A DNA stretch of 64,000 nt, taken from assembly GCF_005281835.1 (NCBI RefSeq), contig NZ_RZIS01000003.1:310001-374000 (forward strand). The letters run 5' to 3'. The position numbers and the translations under genes were made by a program. Every line of letters starts with the position of its first letter. Positions within the stretch are counted from its first letter, which is position 1. This stretch comes from Vibrio profundi. Lineage in GTDB: Bacteria > Pseudomonadota > Gammaproteobacteria > Enterobacterales > Vibrionaceae. The notes beneath the pieces were generated by a model. It did not search any database. It saw nothing but the letters and a program-made list of their open reading frames with translations, and had not been told where the DNA came from. Positions 38,938 to 50,238 of this stretch are shown piece by piece.

Positions 38938-39795
38938 ATGGAACGTCTGTGGTTAGTGATTGATTTCTTACTTGAACATAAGTTTATCTTTAGTGCGCTG
39001 ATCATCAGCGTGGTGCTGATGATAAGACGAGTCACGCTATCGCGTATTCGTGGCGACGAAGCATTTTTGACTGAAGATCAGCGTAAGTGGATGTCACGAA
39101 CTAAAAATGGCGCATTTACGTTTATCGTCCTTATCTTATTCATTTTGTGGAAATCTGAGATAAGCGAGTTTGCACTTTCGGTAACGGCGATTGCGGTGGC
39201 GATTGTGGTGGCTTCAAAAGAGATTATTCTGTGTTTTACGGGGTCGATTCAGCGCGCTAGCTCTCGCTCATTCCGAATTGGTGACTGGATTGAAGTGGGG
39301 AAAATTAGTGGTGAAGTCATCGAACACAACATGATGGCGACGGTGATCCAAGAGATTGATTTGTATCATGGGCAATACCATTACACTGGTAAAACCGCGA
39401 CTCTGCCCAACAGCATGTTCTTCACTTACCCGGTTAAAAACCTCAATTTTATGAAGCGCTATGTCTACCATAGCTTTTCGATTGTGGTGAAAGATTTTGT
39501 GAATCTTTATCCATTGTTACCTAATTTGGTCACCAAGATAGAAGAGCATAGTGAAGAATTTATTGAGGTCGCGAGACGTTATAATGCGGTAATAGAGAAA
39601 CATGCGGGTGTAGATTTACCGGGTTCTGAGCCTCACATTCATGTGACAAGCGGAGCAACGGGAGAGCAGGTTGTTCACTATATGATCTTCTGTCCAACAG
39701 AGCAGGCTACGCATCTAGAGCAGGAAATTCGCAAGGATTTTATGGAAGCTTATGCAGAAGCTTTTCCTGCTGAAAGGGCAACAGAGCTAAGCTAA
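38938..39795 (+). CDS. MscS-family mechanosensitive channel
   Basis: Inner-membrane channel protein of 285 residues from ATG 38938, preceded by GGAGTAAG. It has three membrane segments (about 5-25, 55-75 and the pore helix about 80-105, LSVTAIAVAIVVASKEIILCF), then the beta domain starting FRIGDWIEVGKISGEV, which is the MscS signature, and a soluble C-terminal domain. The pore helix is less Gly/Ala-patterned than in E. coli MscS, so gating may differ. Confidence 0.82.
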   Translation: MERLWLVIDFLLEHKFIFSALIISVVLMIRRVTLSRIRGDEAFLTEDQRKWMSRTKNGAFTFIVLILFILWKSEISEFALSVTAIAVAIVVASKEIILCFTGSIQRASSRSFRIGDWIEVGKISGEVIEHNMMATVIQEIDLYHGQYHYTGKTATLPNSMFFTYPVKNLNFMKRYVYHSFSIVVKDFVNLYPLLPNLVTKIEEHSEEFIEVARRYNAVIEKHAGVDLPGSEPHIHVTSGATGEQVVHYMIFCPTEQATHLEQEIRKDFMEAYAEAFPAERATELS

Positions 39796-39832
39796 TACTG
39801 ACGCCATTCATCGTATGTGCAGTTGAATTTGC

Positions 39833-39877
39833 AAAACCAAAAAGCCGAAAGTGACTTACTTTCGGCTTTTTGGTTTT
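39833..39877. terminator. Bidirectional terminator after the MscS-type gene
   Basis: AAAACCAAAAAGCCGAAAGT with its complement on the other side of a GACTT loop forms an unusually long stem ending in TTTTTGGTTTT. Confidence 0.93.
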
Positions 39878-39884
39878 ATAAGGG

Positions 39885-40328
39885 TTAGTCGAGTTCTGAA
39901 ACTGGTAACCAATCTACTTGAACGCCAGCTTGCTCAAACATGCTTTGACTCACTTTAATTTTGTCTCCCCAGCGAGAAAGAAAATCCTCACTCTGTTCTG
40001 GGCAGTGAACCGATGAAATACCAGTTTGAATAATTTTTGCCGCGCAGTTTGGGCAAGGGAAATGAGTAACCCAAATTTCACAGCCATCCAAATCTCGCTT
40101 GGCAAACAAGATTGCGTTTTCTTCAGCATGTAAGGTTTTAAGGTATTTCATTTCACGATCATCAGTGTCAGCACTGTCAGAAACACCATGTGGGTAGCCG
40201 TTGAATCCAACCGATACGATTCGATTGTGCTTAGTGATGACGGCACCAACCTGCGTAGACGGGTCTTTACTCCAAGAGCCGACAAGTTCTGCCATTTGAT
40301 AGAAACGTTTAGCCCATTTAGAAATCAT
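39885..40328 (-). CDS. dCMP/deoxycytidylate-type deaminase family protein
   Basis: A 147-residue zinc-dependent deaminase. The HAEENAIL motif (about residues 67-74) supplies a zinc His and the catalytic Glu, and PCPNCAAKI (about 91-99) supplies two zinc cysteines. The early KDPSTQVGAVI segment is typical of ComEB/dCMP-deaminase-like proteins. It probably deaminates dCMP or a related nucleotide; this is inference from the family. It is monocistronic. Confidence 0.85.
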   Translation of the reverse strand: MISKWAKRFYQMAELVGSWSKDPSTQVGAVITKHNRIVSVGFNGYPHGVSDSADTDDREMKYLKTLHAEENAILFAKRDLDGCEIWVTHFPCPNCAAKIIQTGISSVHCPEQSEDFLSRWGDKIKVSQSMFEQAGVQVDWLPVSELD

Positions 40329-40588
40329 GCTTGTTACCTTAGAAATCTTGATGTGAATGGTTTTGATTCATGATACCTCATGCCAAGCGATAACGTTAGC
40401 CGTGATTACTAAGATGCACATAATTTGGGAATTATTTGTTACTCGCTTGTAAGTGACTTAAATGCGTGAAGTTTCATGTTACACATTGAAACAATTGCCA
40501 CGGAATAATTGATATTCCTCGGACAATAGTACACTTTCTGTTAAGTAGCTTTTACGCTGTTCTAATACTAATAAGCGACGGTACATAC

Positions 40589-41719
40589 ATGCGTAAAAAG
40601 CTAATCCTGACAGCGATTGCAAGCTCGATTATTCTTGTTGGCTGCGGCGAGGATGCCTCGAAAGCCAAGCAAGCGCCTTTACCACTTGTGGCAGTACAGG
40701 ATGTGAATGTCATTCCTCATCAACAGAGTAAATCTTATATTGGCCGAACTGAAGCGGTTGAAGATACCGCGATTACCGCTCAGGTTTCTGGTTATCTTCA
40801 AGGGCGTCATTTTGAAGAAGGTCAAATGGTCGAAAAAGGCCAATTGCTTTACACCATTGAACCTTCATCGTTTGAAGCGCAAGTAGCAAGCGCAAGAGCG
40901 TCAGTCGCTCAAGCGAACGCTGCTCTGAAGAAAGCCGACCTAGATTTTAATCGTGGTAAAAACCTTCTTCCAAAAGGTAGTATTTCTCAGGCCGAATTTG
41001 ATTCTTTAACCGCAACGTTACTTGGTGCAGAAGCTCAACTTGAAGCGGCCAAAGCACAATTGATTTCTGCTGAAGTCAACCTATCTCATACACGCATCCT
41101 TGCTCCATTTTCTGGCCGTATCAGTGATACTAAAGTCAGCCAAGGCGACTTGGTTTCTCCTTCTGCTGGTGTGTTAACGACTTTGGTTAGCCTAGATCCC
41201 ATTCATACGTCATTTAGCATCAGTGAACGTGAACGTTTAGAGCTCGGGCTAGATGATATTCAAGGTAATGGCTCAAGTGAATCCAGTGCGGTTGAAGTTC
41301 AAATCATTTTAGAGAATGGTGAAGCATTCAGTCAGTTAGGGCAATTAGACTTTTTGGGCAACCGCATTGATTTGAATACTGGTACTTTAGCGATGCGCGC
41401 GATTGTTGAAAATCCAAATCAGCAGTTATTGCCGGGTCAGCACGTCCGTGTAAACCTACGTGAAAAGATGCCAATCGATGTAATGAAGATCCCGCGTCGT
41501 GCGGTACAAACTGACCTTGAAGGTGATTTTGTGATGGTGGTAACCGAAGGCAATGTAGCTGAACGCCGCAATGTTGAAATGGGACCACAAATCGATGGCG
41601 GCGTGATCATTAAATCTGGCATCTCGAAAGATGATGTTGTGATCACTCAAGGCTTACAGCGTATTAGAAATGGAATGCCAGTACGTTTACAAGAATCTTC
41701 TAGCGAATCAGCTGAATAA
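40589..41719 (+). CDS. RND efflux periplasmic adaptor (membrane fusion) lipoprotein
   Basis: Bridges the inner-membrane pump to an outer-membrane channel. The 376 residues begin with a lipoprotein signal (ILVGC, lipid Cys19). They contain the lipoyl/barrel-sandwich halves (about 60-100 and 155-195, split by an alpha-helical hairpin rich in Ala) and the beta-barrel segment (about 205-300, with [24 protein letters not shown]). It is 14 bases from the pump gene. No outer-membrane channel gene is adjacent, so a TolC-type partner elsewhere is likely. Confidence 0.9.
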   Translation: MRKKLILTAIASSIILVGCGEDASKAKQAPLPLVAVQDVNVIPHQQSKSYIGRTEAVEDTAITAQVSGYLQGRHFEEGQMVEKGQLLYTIEPSSFEAQVASARASVAQANAALKKADLDFNRGKNLLPKGSISQAEFDSLTATLLGAEAQLEAAKAQLISAEVNLSHTRILAPFSGRISDTKVSQGDLVSPSAGVLTTLVSLDPIHTSFSISERERLELGLDDIQGNGSSESSAVEVQIILENGEAFSQLGQLDFLGNRIDLNTGTLAMRAIVENPNQQLLPGQHVRVNLREKMPIDVMKIPRRAVQTDLEGDFVMVVTEGNVAERRNVEMGPQIDGGVIIKSGISKDDVVITQGLQRIRNGMPVRLQESSSESAE

Positions 41720-41733
41720 GAGGGCGTCATTTT

Positions 41734-44700
41734 ATGCTAAGTCGTTTCTTTATCCAGCGGCCTAAATTCGCGCTGGTGATTTCAATAATTTTGACACTAG
41801 CAGGTGCGATTTCTTTAGCCGTACTGCCAGTAGCGGAATACCCTAAGATTAGTCCACCATCGGTGAGTGTTACTGCTTACTATACTGGTGCAAGTGCAGA
41901 AGTGGTTGAACAGGCCATAGCCGATCCGATAGAAACATCGGTCAACGGCGTAGAAAACATGCTGTATATGTCTTCTAAGAGCGCTAACGATGGTTCGTAC
42001 AACTTGAACGTAACTTTTGACGTAGGTACCGATCCAGACATGGCTCAGGTCAACGTTCAAAACCGAGTGTCGCAGATCGAATCTAAGCTTCCTCAAGAAG
42101 TCAGGATGGTCGGTGTAACGGTGAAAAAGCGTTCACCAGATCTGCTGATGGTACTGAACTTCTACTCACCGAATGGCAAATACGATGACCAGTTCTTGAT
42201 TAACTACGTTAACCTGAACATCAAAGATCAATTGGCTCGTGTTAGTGGTATCAGTGAAGTTAATGTTCTTGGCGGTGGTGAATACGCGATGCGTGTTTGG
42301 CTTGACCCTGAGAAAATGGCGAACCTACACTTAACGACCTCTGACGTTTATGCTGCGCTAGCTGAACAGAACGTTCAAGTTGCGGCTGGTCGTGTAGGCG
42401 CTGCACCTTATCACAACCCTCAAGAAGTCCAATTTAACCTAGTAACCAAAGGTCGTTTAGAAACAGCGGAAGAATTTGAAAATGTTGTGCTTAAAGCCAA
42501 CAGCGATGGTTCTACTGTTTATCTAAAGGACGTGGCGAGAGTTGAACTGGGTAAGAAGTTCTACGATGGTAACGGTAAGTACCGTGGTCAAGATGCCTCG
42601 ATCGTGACACTGTCACTCCAGTCGGATGCAAACGCGTTAGAAAGTGGTAAGGCGGTCATGGATCTGCTTGAGAACATGAGCGCTAACTTCCCAGAAGGGT
42701 TTGCCTACGAAACTAGTTATGACACCACTTTGTTTGTTGCTGAATCAATCAAAGGGGTAGTAAAAACACTCATCGAAGCAATTCTGTTAGTAATCGCAGT
42801 AACGTATCTATTCTTAGGTAGTGCTCGTGCCACTCTGATCCCTGTTGTTGCCATTCCGGTGTCTTTGATCGGTACATTTGCGATTATGCAAATGACAGGC
42901 TTCACCATTAATACTGTGACCTTATTTGGTTTGATATTGGCCATCGGTATCGTGGTTGATGATGCGATCTTGGTTATCGAAAACGTTGATACCACCATGG
43001 CGAAAGACCCAACGATATCTCCTCGCAAAGCAACACTGATAGCGATGAAAGAAGTAACCGGTCCGATCATCACGTCGACCTTAGTTCTACTTGCTGTATT
43101 CATTCCAGTTGCGATGCTTCCGGGTATTACCGGCATCATGTACCGCCAGTTCGCATTGACGATTTGTATTGCGGTTGTTATCTCTTCTATCAACGCTCTA
43201 ACGCTTTCACCAGCGCTATGTTCATTGGTGCTAAAACAGGGTGGTGGTAATACTGCTCGTTGGTACCAAGCATTTAACCGCGGGCTTGATAAAGTGACTG
43301 GTAAGTACGGTCAGATTGCGGGCTTCTTAGTGAAGAAATCTGTATTACTGATTGCATTCTTCTTTGTAGCGTTGGCAGCGGTTACGTACTTTGCGAAAAC
43401 CACATCAACGGCGTTTGTTCCTCAAGAAGATAAAGGTATCTTGTTGGTCAACGTTCAATTGCCTGATGCTGCGTCACTTTCTCGTACCGAAGAAGTGTCT
43501 GAGCAACTATTAGAAATGGTCGAGCAAGAACCGGGTGTTGATGGAGTAACACTAGTAAATGGCTATGCATTCATGACAGGCGCTTCAGCGTCTAATGGTG
43601 CATCTATGTTTATTAAGTTGCATGATTGGGAGACTCGTAATGCACTTGATGGTGAGCATTCTGCGCAAGCCATTTCGGCTCGTATCAATGGCCGTGCTGC
43701 TATGGAACTACCGCAAGCCGTAGTGTTTGCAATGGGGCCTCCGGCAGTTCCGGGAATGGGTGCTGCGTCGGGCTTTGAGTTCGTATTGGAAGATACTTTA
43801 GGTAGAAGCCGTACTGACTTAGCGATGGTGATGAATGATGTTATTCAAGAAGCCAACAAGCAGCCTGAAATCGCGTATACCTTCAGTACTTTTAGAGCGA
43901 ACGTTCCACACTACTACGTAGATATCGATCGCGAAAAAGCGCAACAACTGGGTATCCCTTTATCATCGGTTTTCCAAACGCTTCAGGGCAACCTAGGTTC
44001 TTTATATGTGAATGACTTCACCATGTTTGGTAAGAATTTCCGTGTAACTATGCAAGCCGACAGTGAACACCGTAGCAGTATGGATGATTTAGAGCGATTC
44101 CACGTTCGTTCTTCTAGCGGGGAAATGATCCCGCTAAGTACTTTGGTCAGCTACGAGCAAATCTTCGAACCGGATGTTGCGTGGCGTTACAATATGTACC
44201 GAAGCACGATCATTCAGGGGCAACCTGCGCCGGGCTATTCAAGTGGTGACGCGATAGCCGCGATGGAAAGAGTGGCCGCAGAAATGCTACCGCAAGGTTA
44301 TCAGTACGAATGGACGGGTATGGCTTACCAAGAGGTACTAGCAGGTAACCAAGCAATCTTTGCATTCGCTTTAGCACTGATATTTATCTACTTGTTTATG
44401 GTGGCTCAGTACGAAAGTTGGACGATCCCACTTGCTATTATCCTTGTGGTTCCTGTCGCGACACTCGGTTCGTTCTTGGCGCTTAATTTAACGGGTACGC
44501 CGTTGAACCTATACGCTCAGATAGGTCTCGTCTTACTCATAGCGCTCGCGGCGAAGAACGCGATCTTAATTGTGGAATTTGCCAAAGTAGAGCGTGAAGA
44601 TAAAGATGTGGAGATTGATGATGCAGCGGTGAAAGGCGGTACGCTACGTTTCCGTGCCGTTAACATGACATCTTGGTCATTTATCTTAGGTATTTTCCCA

Positions 44701-44886
44701 CTTATCTTTGCAGCAGGGGCAGGCCACGTAAGCCAAAACTCGTTAGGTATTTCCCTAATCGGTGGTTTGTTATGTGTGCTTCTGGCAGGTACATTCCTGA
44801 TCCCAGGTTTCTACGCCTTCGTTCAAAGAAGACGTGAGAAAGCGCACGGTGGAAACACTAAGTTGGTGCCACTGGACGACGAATAA
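41734..44886 (+). CDS. RND multidrug efflux pump, HAE1 family
   Basis: Proton-driven inner-membrane exporter. The 1050 residues have twelve membrane helices, two large periplasmic loops (porter/docking domains) and the proton-relay Asp pair in [13 protein letters not shown] (about 405-415). The signature [19 protein letters not shown] begins the protein. The closest kin by length and motifs are the AcrB/Vme/Vex pumps. Likely substrates are bile salts, dyes and lipophilic antibiotics, but this cannot be read from sequence. Confidence 0.92.
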   Translation: MLSRFFIQRPKFALVISIILTLAGAISLAVLPVAEYPKISPPSVSVTAYYTGASAEVVEQAIADPIETSVNGVENMLYMSSKSANDGSYNLNVTFDVGTDPDMAQVNVQNRVSQIESKLPQEVRMVGVTVKKRSPDLLMVLNFYSPNGKYDDQFLINYVNLNIKDQLARVSGISEVNVLGGGEYAMRVWLDPEKMANLHLTTSDVYAALAEQNVQVAAGRVGAAPYHNPQEVQFNLVTKGRLETAEEFENVVLKANSDGSTVYLKDVARVELGKKFYDGNGKYRGQDASIVTLSLQSDANALESGKAVMDLLENMSANFPEGFAYETSYDTTLFVAESIKGVVKTLIEAILLVIAVTYLFLGSARATLIPVVAIPVSLIGTFAIMQMTGFTINTVTLFGLILAIGIVVDDAILVIENVDTTMAKDPTISPRKATLIAMKEVTGPIITSTLVLLAVFIPVAMLPGITGIMYRQFALTICIAVVISSINALTLSPALCSLVLKQGGGNTARWYQAFNRGLDKVTGKYGQIAGFLVKKSVLLIAFFFVALAAVTYFAKTTSTAFVPQEDKGILLVNVQLPDAASLSRTEEVSEQLLEMVEQEPGVDGVTLVNGYAFMTGASASNGASMFIKLHDWETRNALDGEHSAQAISARINGRAAMELPQAVVFAMGPPAVPGMGAASGFEFVLEDTLGRSRTDLAMVMNDVIQEANKQPEIAYTFSTFRANVPHYYVDIDREKAQQLGIPLSSVFQTLQGNLGSLYVNDFTMFGKNFRVTMQADSEHRSSMDDLERFHVRSSSGEMIPLSTLVSYEQIFEPDVAWRYNMYRSTIIQGQPAPGYSSGDAIAAMERVAAEMLPQGYQYEWTGMAYQEVLAGNQAIFAFALALIFIYLFMVAQYESWTIPLAIILVVPVATLGSFLALNLTGTPLNLYAQIGLVLLIALAAKNAILIVEFAKVEREDKDVEIDDAAVKGGTLRFRAVNMTSWSFILGIFPLIFAAGAGHVSQNSLGISLIGGLLCVLLAGTFLIPGFYAFVQRRREKAHGGNTKLVPLDDE

Positions 44887-44917
44887 CTCGCTGATTGAAC
44901 ACAAGTAAATAAGTCGT

Positions 44918-44947
44918 AAGGCCATACATTATGTATGGCCTTTTTTA
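44918..44947 (+). terminator. Rho-independent terminator after the RND pump gene
   Basis: AAGGCCATACAT-TATGTATGGCCTTTTTT is a strong hairpin after the two-gene operon. The remaining 250 bases up to the MaoC gene are AT-rich and hold nothing else I recognise. Confidence 0.92.
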
Positions 44948-45198
44948 TTGTTATGAACAGTGTTTTTATAGCTAACTGTAATAAAAACGGTTGCATATAT
45001 TGAATTTTCTTCTAAAAATTTGACCAAATGCTCAATTTATAAAGCGGTAATAAAATAGTGTTTTATTGTTAAGTGATTGTATTTATTTGGTTTAATTGGT
45101 TCAGCGAACGCCTGTATGCTCGAAAGTATTTGCAGAATACTGTGAAGTGCTTCAAAATTAACGAGTTAGGCAAAACAAACTAATGCATTGAGGTTCTT

Positions 45199-45879
45199 AT
45201 GAAAGTCGTCGAATTATTTAAACACCGAGGTGATAGCTTATCTTCGCATCACTCAGAGTTTATGCAATGGATGTCTCCAACTCTAAAAGAGTATTGGGGA
45301 GACTTTCGTAATAGAACTCAAAATAGCCAGTTTTTTGCTTGGGTTCGCGATCACCACCAAACACCAGCTGTCAACGAAGAAGCGCCGATTGAAAAGCCAA
45401 TTGAGCTTAAGCCAGCAGCGCAGGCTGTTTATAACGAGTTAGTCGAGCAAGTAGGTGAGGTGATCCATACTGGTGACTGGATCAATGTAAGCCAAGAGCG
45501 CATTAACCAGTTCGGTCAAGTGACTGAAGATATGCAGTGGATCCATACCAACCCTGAAAAGGCTGAAACAGAGTCACCGTTTAAAACCACGATTGCTCAC
45601 GGCTTTTTAACTTTGTCTTTATTGCCAAAGCTTACCGATAGCGTTGATCCTGACAATTCCCAGTTTCCAACCGCGAAAATGGTTGTGAATATTGGTTTGA
45701 ATCAAGTGCGTTTTCCTTACCCTGTAAAAGCAGGAAATAACGTACGAGCGAAGAGCACTTTATTAAAAGTGACGCCAATTAAAAAAGGTTTAGAGATTGA
45801 ACGCGAAATTCGCGTAGAGATCGAAGGCGTACGCCGCCCTGGAGCTGTCGTTGTTTCTGTCATTCAGCTTCACTTCTAA
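45199..45879 (+). CDS. MaoC-like (R)-specific enoyl-CoA hydratase
   Basis: A hot-dog-fold hydratase of 226 residues. The C-terminal MaoC domain (about 90-220) includes the hydratase-2 motif in variant form, TEDMQWIHTNPEKAETESPF, with the catalytic Asp and His and the following TIAHGFLTLSLLP helix. The first 75 residues are an extra charged N-terminal region not found in short PhaJ proteins. Such enzymes can feed (R)-3-hydroxyacyl-CoA into PHA, relevant to the pha operon about 20 kb away, but no direct link is visible. Confidence 0.82.
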   Translation: MKVVELFKHRGDSLSSHHSEFMQWMSPTLKEYWGDFRNRTQNSQFFAWVRDHHQTPAVNEEAPIEKPIELKPAAQAVYNELVEQVGEVIHTGDWINVSQERINQFGQVTEDMQWIHTNPEKAETESPFKTTIAHGFLTLSLLPKLTDSVDPDNSQFPTAKMVVNIGLNQVRFPYPVKAGNNVRAKSTLLKVTPIKKGLEIEREIRVEIEGVRRPGAVVVSVIQLHF

Positions 45880-45895
45880 ATAGATAAAGCTTTGT

Positions 45896-45926
45896 AAAAA
45901 GAGAGCCTAATGGCTCTCTTTTTTTA
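45896..45926. terminator. Bidirectional terminator after the MaoC gene
   Basis: AAAAAGAGAGCC-taat-GGCTCTCTTTTTTT lies between the convergent MaoC and phosphate-binding genes. Confidence 0.92.
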
Positions 45927-46751
45927 TTTAATACTTGTGTAACCGTATTCGTTGATAAGACTTTGTCCTTCCGCTGAAGTAACAAACTTGATGAAGCTTT
46001 CGCTATTTTCATCTAACTTATCTTTACGATGTAACAATAGGAATGGGCGTGATAGCTCGTAACTACGGTTCGCAATATTCTTTGAGTTAGGCGTTATCCC
46101 TTCAAAGTTAATCGCTTTTACTGAGCGGTCTACAGAACCTACTGAAATAAAGCCAATTGCATGTGGGTTATGACTGACAATAGTTTTCACCATGCTATTG
46201 CTATTGACCACTAAGTTGTTTGGGTTGATGTCTGAAACTAATCGATTGTTTACGATTTTTGTTAGACCTAATAAGCTTTCAAAGCTGTAACGTGAACCTG
46301 AAGACGCTTCGCGAGTTACCACTGCGATAGGTTGATCTACACCGCCAACATCTTTCCAATTGGTAACCTTACCCTTATAGATATTAAACAGTTGCTCACG
46401 AGTTACGTTTGCGACACCGTTAGTACGGTTAACGACAACAGCCAATCCATCGAAAGCGATAGGTAGCACAGCAAGGTTCTCGTCTTGCTCACGTTCGGTT
46501 AAGTAACGTGAACTCATACCTATGTCAGCCACCCCTTTGTTAACCATAGTAATACCAGCGGTAGAACCGATACCTTGGACCGCTACATAATTGTCTGGGT
46601 GTGTTTTATTGTATTCTTCGGCCAATACATCCATTACTCGAGCGACAGATGTAGAGCCTGAAATATTGGTTTCTTGAGCGAGTGCAGTTTGCGCCGAAAG
46701 CGCAAGAGAGAGTAGAGAAGCGAGAGCAACTCGTAACATAGATAACTCCAT
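45924..46751 (-). CDS. PstS-like phosphate-binding protein
   Basis: Periplasmic phosphate-binding protein of 275 residues. The signal peptide is followed by NISGSTSVARVM, the phosphate-binding loop with the Thr/Ser cluster, and later TREASSGSRYSFE and NSNSMVKTIVSHNPHAIGFIS. It is shorter than E. coli PstS (about 346) and matches the compact PstS-like proteins common in Vibrio. No pstCAB or phoU genes are next to it, so it works with a transporter elsewhere or has a separate role such as surface phosphate capture. I see no clear Pho box in front of it. Confidence 0.82.
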   Translation of the reverse strand: MELSMLRVALASLLSLALSAQTALAQETNISGSTSVARVMDVLAEEYNKTHPDNYVAVQGIGSTAGITMVNKGVADIGMSSRYLTEREQDENLAVLPIAFDGLAVVVNRTNGVANVTREQLFNIYKGKVTNWKDVGGVDQPIAVVTREASSGSRYSFESLLGLTKIVNNRLVSDINPNNLVVNSNSMVKTIVSHNPHAIGFISVGSVDRSVKAINFEGITPNSKNIANRSYELSRPFLLLHRKDKLDENSESFIKFVTSAEGQSLINEYGYTSIK

Positions 46752-46946
46752 TGAAAGGTATGATTTGCGGATATGATATGACTTGTAGATGACACTTTTG
46801 TGAAAGTGTTAAATGGATTTATTTGTCAGAATATCCGCAGAGGGGAGTTTGATGCTGGAATTGTTGAGGAGTTACTTCTAAGCTCATTATGAATACTCCT
46901 ACTTTCTATTCAAGCACCTTCACTAAGAATGCTCTGTGAGAACTTT

Positions 46947-47300
46947 ATGTCAGTGATTCAAATGGAAACGAGTCGCTTGGTTTTCAACGCGAGGCGACTT
47001 TGCACAAATAGAAATACTAGCTTGCCTGTTGAGCTAGGAAAATCGCTGTGTGAACCCTGCCAGCAAGGAGTGACCTTCTCTAAAGCCCACTACCTACTTG
47101 ATTCTAGCCATTCTGAATACATCAGTTACGTTGCAAAAGTGGTGTTTGAAGAGCAGGGGCATCAATGGTTGGTATACATACCGTCTGATGAACAAGAAGA
47201 CGTGAATTGGATCCCTTATCCTTTCTTACCTAAGACCGAGAACCTTAATGCTATCTTGCGAGAGATAGAAAAAGATCCCCAATCTTATTTTTGGTCATAA
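46947..47300 (+). CDS. Hypothetical protein (117 aa)
   Basis: I take ATG 46947, with GAG about seven bases upstream; the longer frame adds six unlikely residues. The protein is soluble and cysteine-containing (CTN and CEPCQQG in the first third), with a beta-rich middle (YISYVAKVVFEEQGHQWLVYIPS) and an aromatic C-terminal segment ending YFWS. The family is not recognised. It is convergent with the AraC-type gene and divergent from the phosphate-binding gene. Confidence 0.6.
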   Translation: MSVIQMETSRLVFNARRLCTNRNTSLPVELGKSLCEPCQQGVTFSKAHYLLDSSHSEYISYVAKVVFEEQGHQWLVYIPSDEQEDVNWIPYPFLPKTENLNAILREIEKDPQSYFWS

Positions 47301-47325
47301 AGCTCTTATAAACAAAGCCTCATGC

Positions 47326-48147
47326 TTAATTATAGGATGTTTGATCTATGATTCGACTGCGGAACTCTTTTGGGGTTAGGCCTTGAAAGCCTTTAAAAGC
47401 GGTACTGAAATGAGCTGCGCTTTTAAACCCGGACTCGTAAGCAATTTGAGTAATAGATTTGTTAGTTGCTCTCAGTTGAGTGGCTGCATGGTTGATGCGC
47501 TTGATTTTTAGAAGGTTAGAAAACGACAGGTTCTCAGAAGCTAAGCGGCGCTTCAAAGTTGCAGTCGACATACCCATATATATCGCAAGAGAGTCTAACG
47601 AGATATCGTTTTCAATATTATTCTCAATGTAATAAATCACTTTTTGCGTCGCGCTGAGCTGGGATGCTTTCGCTATTATGGCAAGTAAAGAAGGGTGCTG
47701 CTCTACCATGAGAGATAAAATGGAAATGCCAAGGTGCGAAAGTGCAAAGTGATTGGAATTGTCGCTCGCAATCAGATCCAGAATCAGATCCTTTAACTGA
47801 CAAATATGAGTATCTGACTGATTGAATTTGATATAGCGCTTTGGTGGCTGGGGGATTTCAATATCGTCAAATTGATTGCGATATTCTTGGAAAATGGATA
47901 AATCAAAGTCGAGTGAAAGACCAGAAAACTCACCTTCACTAAGTTCAATTTCTACATCTTGGATTTCTCCGGAACTGTACAGTGAGAAATCTCCCTTTTT
48001 TAGGTGCCCTTTAACCCCAGATGGCTGAGTGAAAGAAATCGCACCGTTAGTCACCAAAAATATACCGTTTTTTGATGCAGGGTAACGTTCTTTTTTCCTA
48101 TGGATGAAGTTTGAAAACTTCGTTACTTCTATCGACGACATGCTCAT
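47326..48147 (-). CDS. AraC-family transcriptional regulator
   Basis: 273 residues. The N-terminal part (1-165) resembles a cupin-like sensing fold with no clear ligand site. The C-terminal DNA-binding domain (about 170-268) has the first helix-turn-helix in DISLDSLAIYMGMSTATLKRRL and the AraC signature SITQAYESGFK-like segment (ITQIAYESGFKSAAHFSTAF). It is similar in plan to GadX/AppY/ToxT-type regulators. No obvious target operon adjoins it, so its regulon is unknown. Confidence 0.82.
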   Translation of the reverse strand: MSMSSIEVTKFSNFIHRKKERYPASKNGIFLVTNGAISFTQPSGVKGHLKKGDFSLYSSGEIQDVEIELSEGEFSGLSLDFDLSIFQEYRNQFDDIEIPQPPKRYIKFNQSDTHICQLKDLILDLIASDNSNHFALSHLGISILSLMVEQHPSLLAIIAKASQLSATQKVIYYIENNIENDISLDSLAIYMGMSTATLKRRLASENLSFSNLLKIKRINHAATQLRATNKSITQIAYESGFKSAAHFSTAFKGFQGLTPKEFRSRIIDQTSYN

Positions 48148-48199
48148 TCTTCTTTTTATTCACAGCAAGAAATAGCTGAATCTATTTATCATTATTATA

Positions 48200-48226
48200 A
48201 AAAAAGGCGCATAATGCGCCTTTTTC
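48200..48226. terminator. Bidirectional terminator between the AraC-type gene and rnb
   Basis: AAAAAAAGGCGCA-TAATGCGCCTTTTT is a short strong hairpin after the rnb stop (minus strand). Confidence 0.85.
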
Positions 48227-48243
48227 TTTAGTCAGCTGCTCGG

Positions 48244-50238
48244 TTAGCTTTCTGCTTGAACTTCTTCAACTTTTTCTGCAAAAACCTGAGTCGGTTTAGC
48301 CACTAAGCTGCGATTTTCAAGATTCACTTCCGCGAGTACGACTTCTAAAGCGTCACCTAGTCTGTATACCATTTCCTTATCAATAGAAACAGTACCTGCA
48401 TCACCATTACATTCAATTCTTTCTTTATTATCAATAATGAGAGAGCCAGGGATAAACGCAGCTGCACCATTTTCAAGTAAGCGCACACGCATACCGGCAC
48501 GGTTGATGTCGAAGATTTCCGCTTGGAAACGGGTCTCTTCAGCTGGAGCGTTCGCCAATGTGCGCGCGTACAACCAATCACCTACGTTACGTTCAGCCAT
48601 ACCGTGATGACGGCGGTGCAGAGCTAGCTCTTCGCCAATAGTGTCATCTGGTGTTTGAACTGGAGTCTTACCAAGAATATGAGCTTTAAGCATGCGGTGG
48701 TTGATCATGTCGCCGTATTTACGAATCGGTGAAGTCCACGTAGCGTAAATGTCTAAACCCATTGCGAAGTGAGGAAGCGGCTCGTTGCTGATTTCGCTGT
48801 ACGCTTGGAATTTACGAATACGGTTGTCAAAGTAGCTTGTACCTAAAGTACCTAGCCAACGACGAAGTGAGGCAAACCCTTCTAAAGAAGAAATTTGCTC
48901 TTCAGTGAACGGAGTCTCTGTCTCAGGGTTCACAAGCTCTAATACGTCGGCAATTTTTTCTGACTTAAAGCCAGCATGGCTATTAAACACACCTTGGTTA
49001 AAAGTGGTTTTTAGTACGCGGCCAGCACAGATGTTTGCACTGATCATTGCTTCTTCAACTAACTTATTCGCACTGCGACGCATGTCTGCGTGGATAGCGA
49101 CTACATCGTTATCTTCGCTTAGTTCGAAACGGTAATCAGGGCGGTCAGGGAACACGACAGCGTTCGCTTGACGCCATTCAGAGCGCGCTTGAGAAAATTC
49201 GAATAGGTCTTTTACTACAGACGCGATTTCTTCCGTTGGCTGCCAAGCATCAGATGAGCCAGTTTCAAGCCAATCTGATACGTGGTTATAGGCTAGACGC
49301 GCGTGTGATTTGATGTTGGCCGCGAAGAAGTTGATATCATCGCCAATTACGCCATCTTTAGATACGGTTACGGTACAACAAAGAGCAGGGCGCTGTTCGT
49401 TCTCGATCAATGAACATAGGTTGTCTGCTAAGTCGCGAGGTAACATCGGGATGTTACGGCCTGGCAAGTAAATAGTGAAACCACGTTCACGAGCGACTTT
49501 ATCCATTTCATCATCTGGAGAGATGTAAGCGGTAGGATCAGCAATCGCGATAGTCAGTTCAAAATCACCATTGTCTTTCTTCTTAGCGTATAGCGCATCG
49601 TCCATATCTTTCGTACTTTCGCCATCGATCGTTACGAAAGGTACTTCTGTCATGTCGACACGTTCTAAGTCCGCATCGTCATTGATTGTCCAGTTATCGA
49701 TGCCAGCCGGCTCACTGTTAGGAAGATCGTTTTGTGCGAGTGTTACCCACCAAGGTGCGATTTTGTCATCTGCGTCAGTAATCTTTTCAGAAATTTGCGC
49801 AAGGAATCCGTTGTCACCTTTTAATGGATGCTGGACGATGTGCGCAACCACCCAATCACCATCTTTTAGCGTTTCTGGGTTTAAACCTTTCTTCGCTTTC
49901 GCTTTTAATTGCAGTTTCTTTAGTTGAGGGTGATCAGGCACAACGTTTAAACGGCCTTTAAATAGCTTAACTCGAGCGATAAAACGAGTAAGACCTTGCT
50001 CGATAAGTTCCTCTGGCTCCGCAACTTCACGTTCTTTCTCTGTACGGATAATGGCAACTACTTTATCGCCGTGTACACATTTCTTCATATACGGTGGCGG
50101 GATGAAGTAGCTTGTCTTGCTGTCTACTTCTAAAAAGCCGAAGCCTTTCTCAGTTGCTTTAATCGTCCCTTCCTTTTTAGGCAGGGTTTCTTGGATTTGT
50201 TGCTTAAGTTGTGCGAGTAAAGGATTATCTTGAAACAT
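48244..50238 (-). CDS. rnb: Exoribonuclease II
   Basis: Processive 3'-to-5' single-strand RNA exonuclease. The 664 residues show an N-terminal cold-shock-like domain ([18 protein letters not shown], about 30-50), the central RNB domain with the metal-binding Asp cluster in [17 protein letters not shown] (about 205-220), and a C-terminal S1 domain (about 570-645). It is about 20 residues longer than E. coli RNase II, mainly at the C-terminus. It is divergent from deaD across a 376-base gap. Confidence 0.93.
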   Translation of the reverse strand: MFQDNPLLAQLKQQIQETLPKKEGTIKATEKGFGFLEVDSKTSYFIPPPYMKKCVHGDKVVAIIRTEKEREVAEPEELIEQGLTRFIARVKLFKGRLNVVPDHPQLKKLQLKAKAKKGLNPETLKDGDWVVAHIVQHPLKGDNGFLAQISEKITDADDKIAPWWVTLAQNDLPNSEPAGIDNWTINDDADLERVDMTEVPFVTIDGESTKDMDDALYAKKKDNGDFELTIAIADPTAYISPDDEMDKVARERGFTIYLPGRNIPMLPRDLADNLCSLIENEQRPALCCTVTVSKDGVIGDDINFFAANIKSHARLAYNHVSDWLETGSSDAWQPTEEIASVVKDLFEFSQARSEWRQANAVVFPDRPDYRFELSEDNDVVAIHADMRRSANKLVEEAMISANICAGRVLKTTFNQGVFNSHAGFKSEKIADVLELVNPETETPFTEEQISSLEGFASLRRWLGTLGTSYFDNRIRKFQAYSEISNEPLPHFAMGLDIYATWTSPIRKYGDMINHRMLKAHILGKTPVQTPDDTIGEELALHRRHHGMAERNVGDWLYARTLANAPAEETRFQAEIFDINRAGMRVRLLENGAAAFIPGSLIIDNKERIECNGDAGTVSIDKEMVYRLGDALEVVLAEVNLENRSLVAKPTQVFAEKVEEVQAES

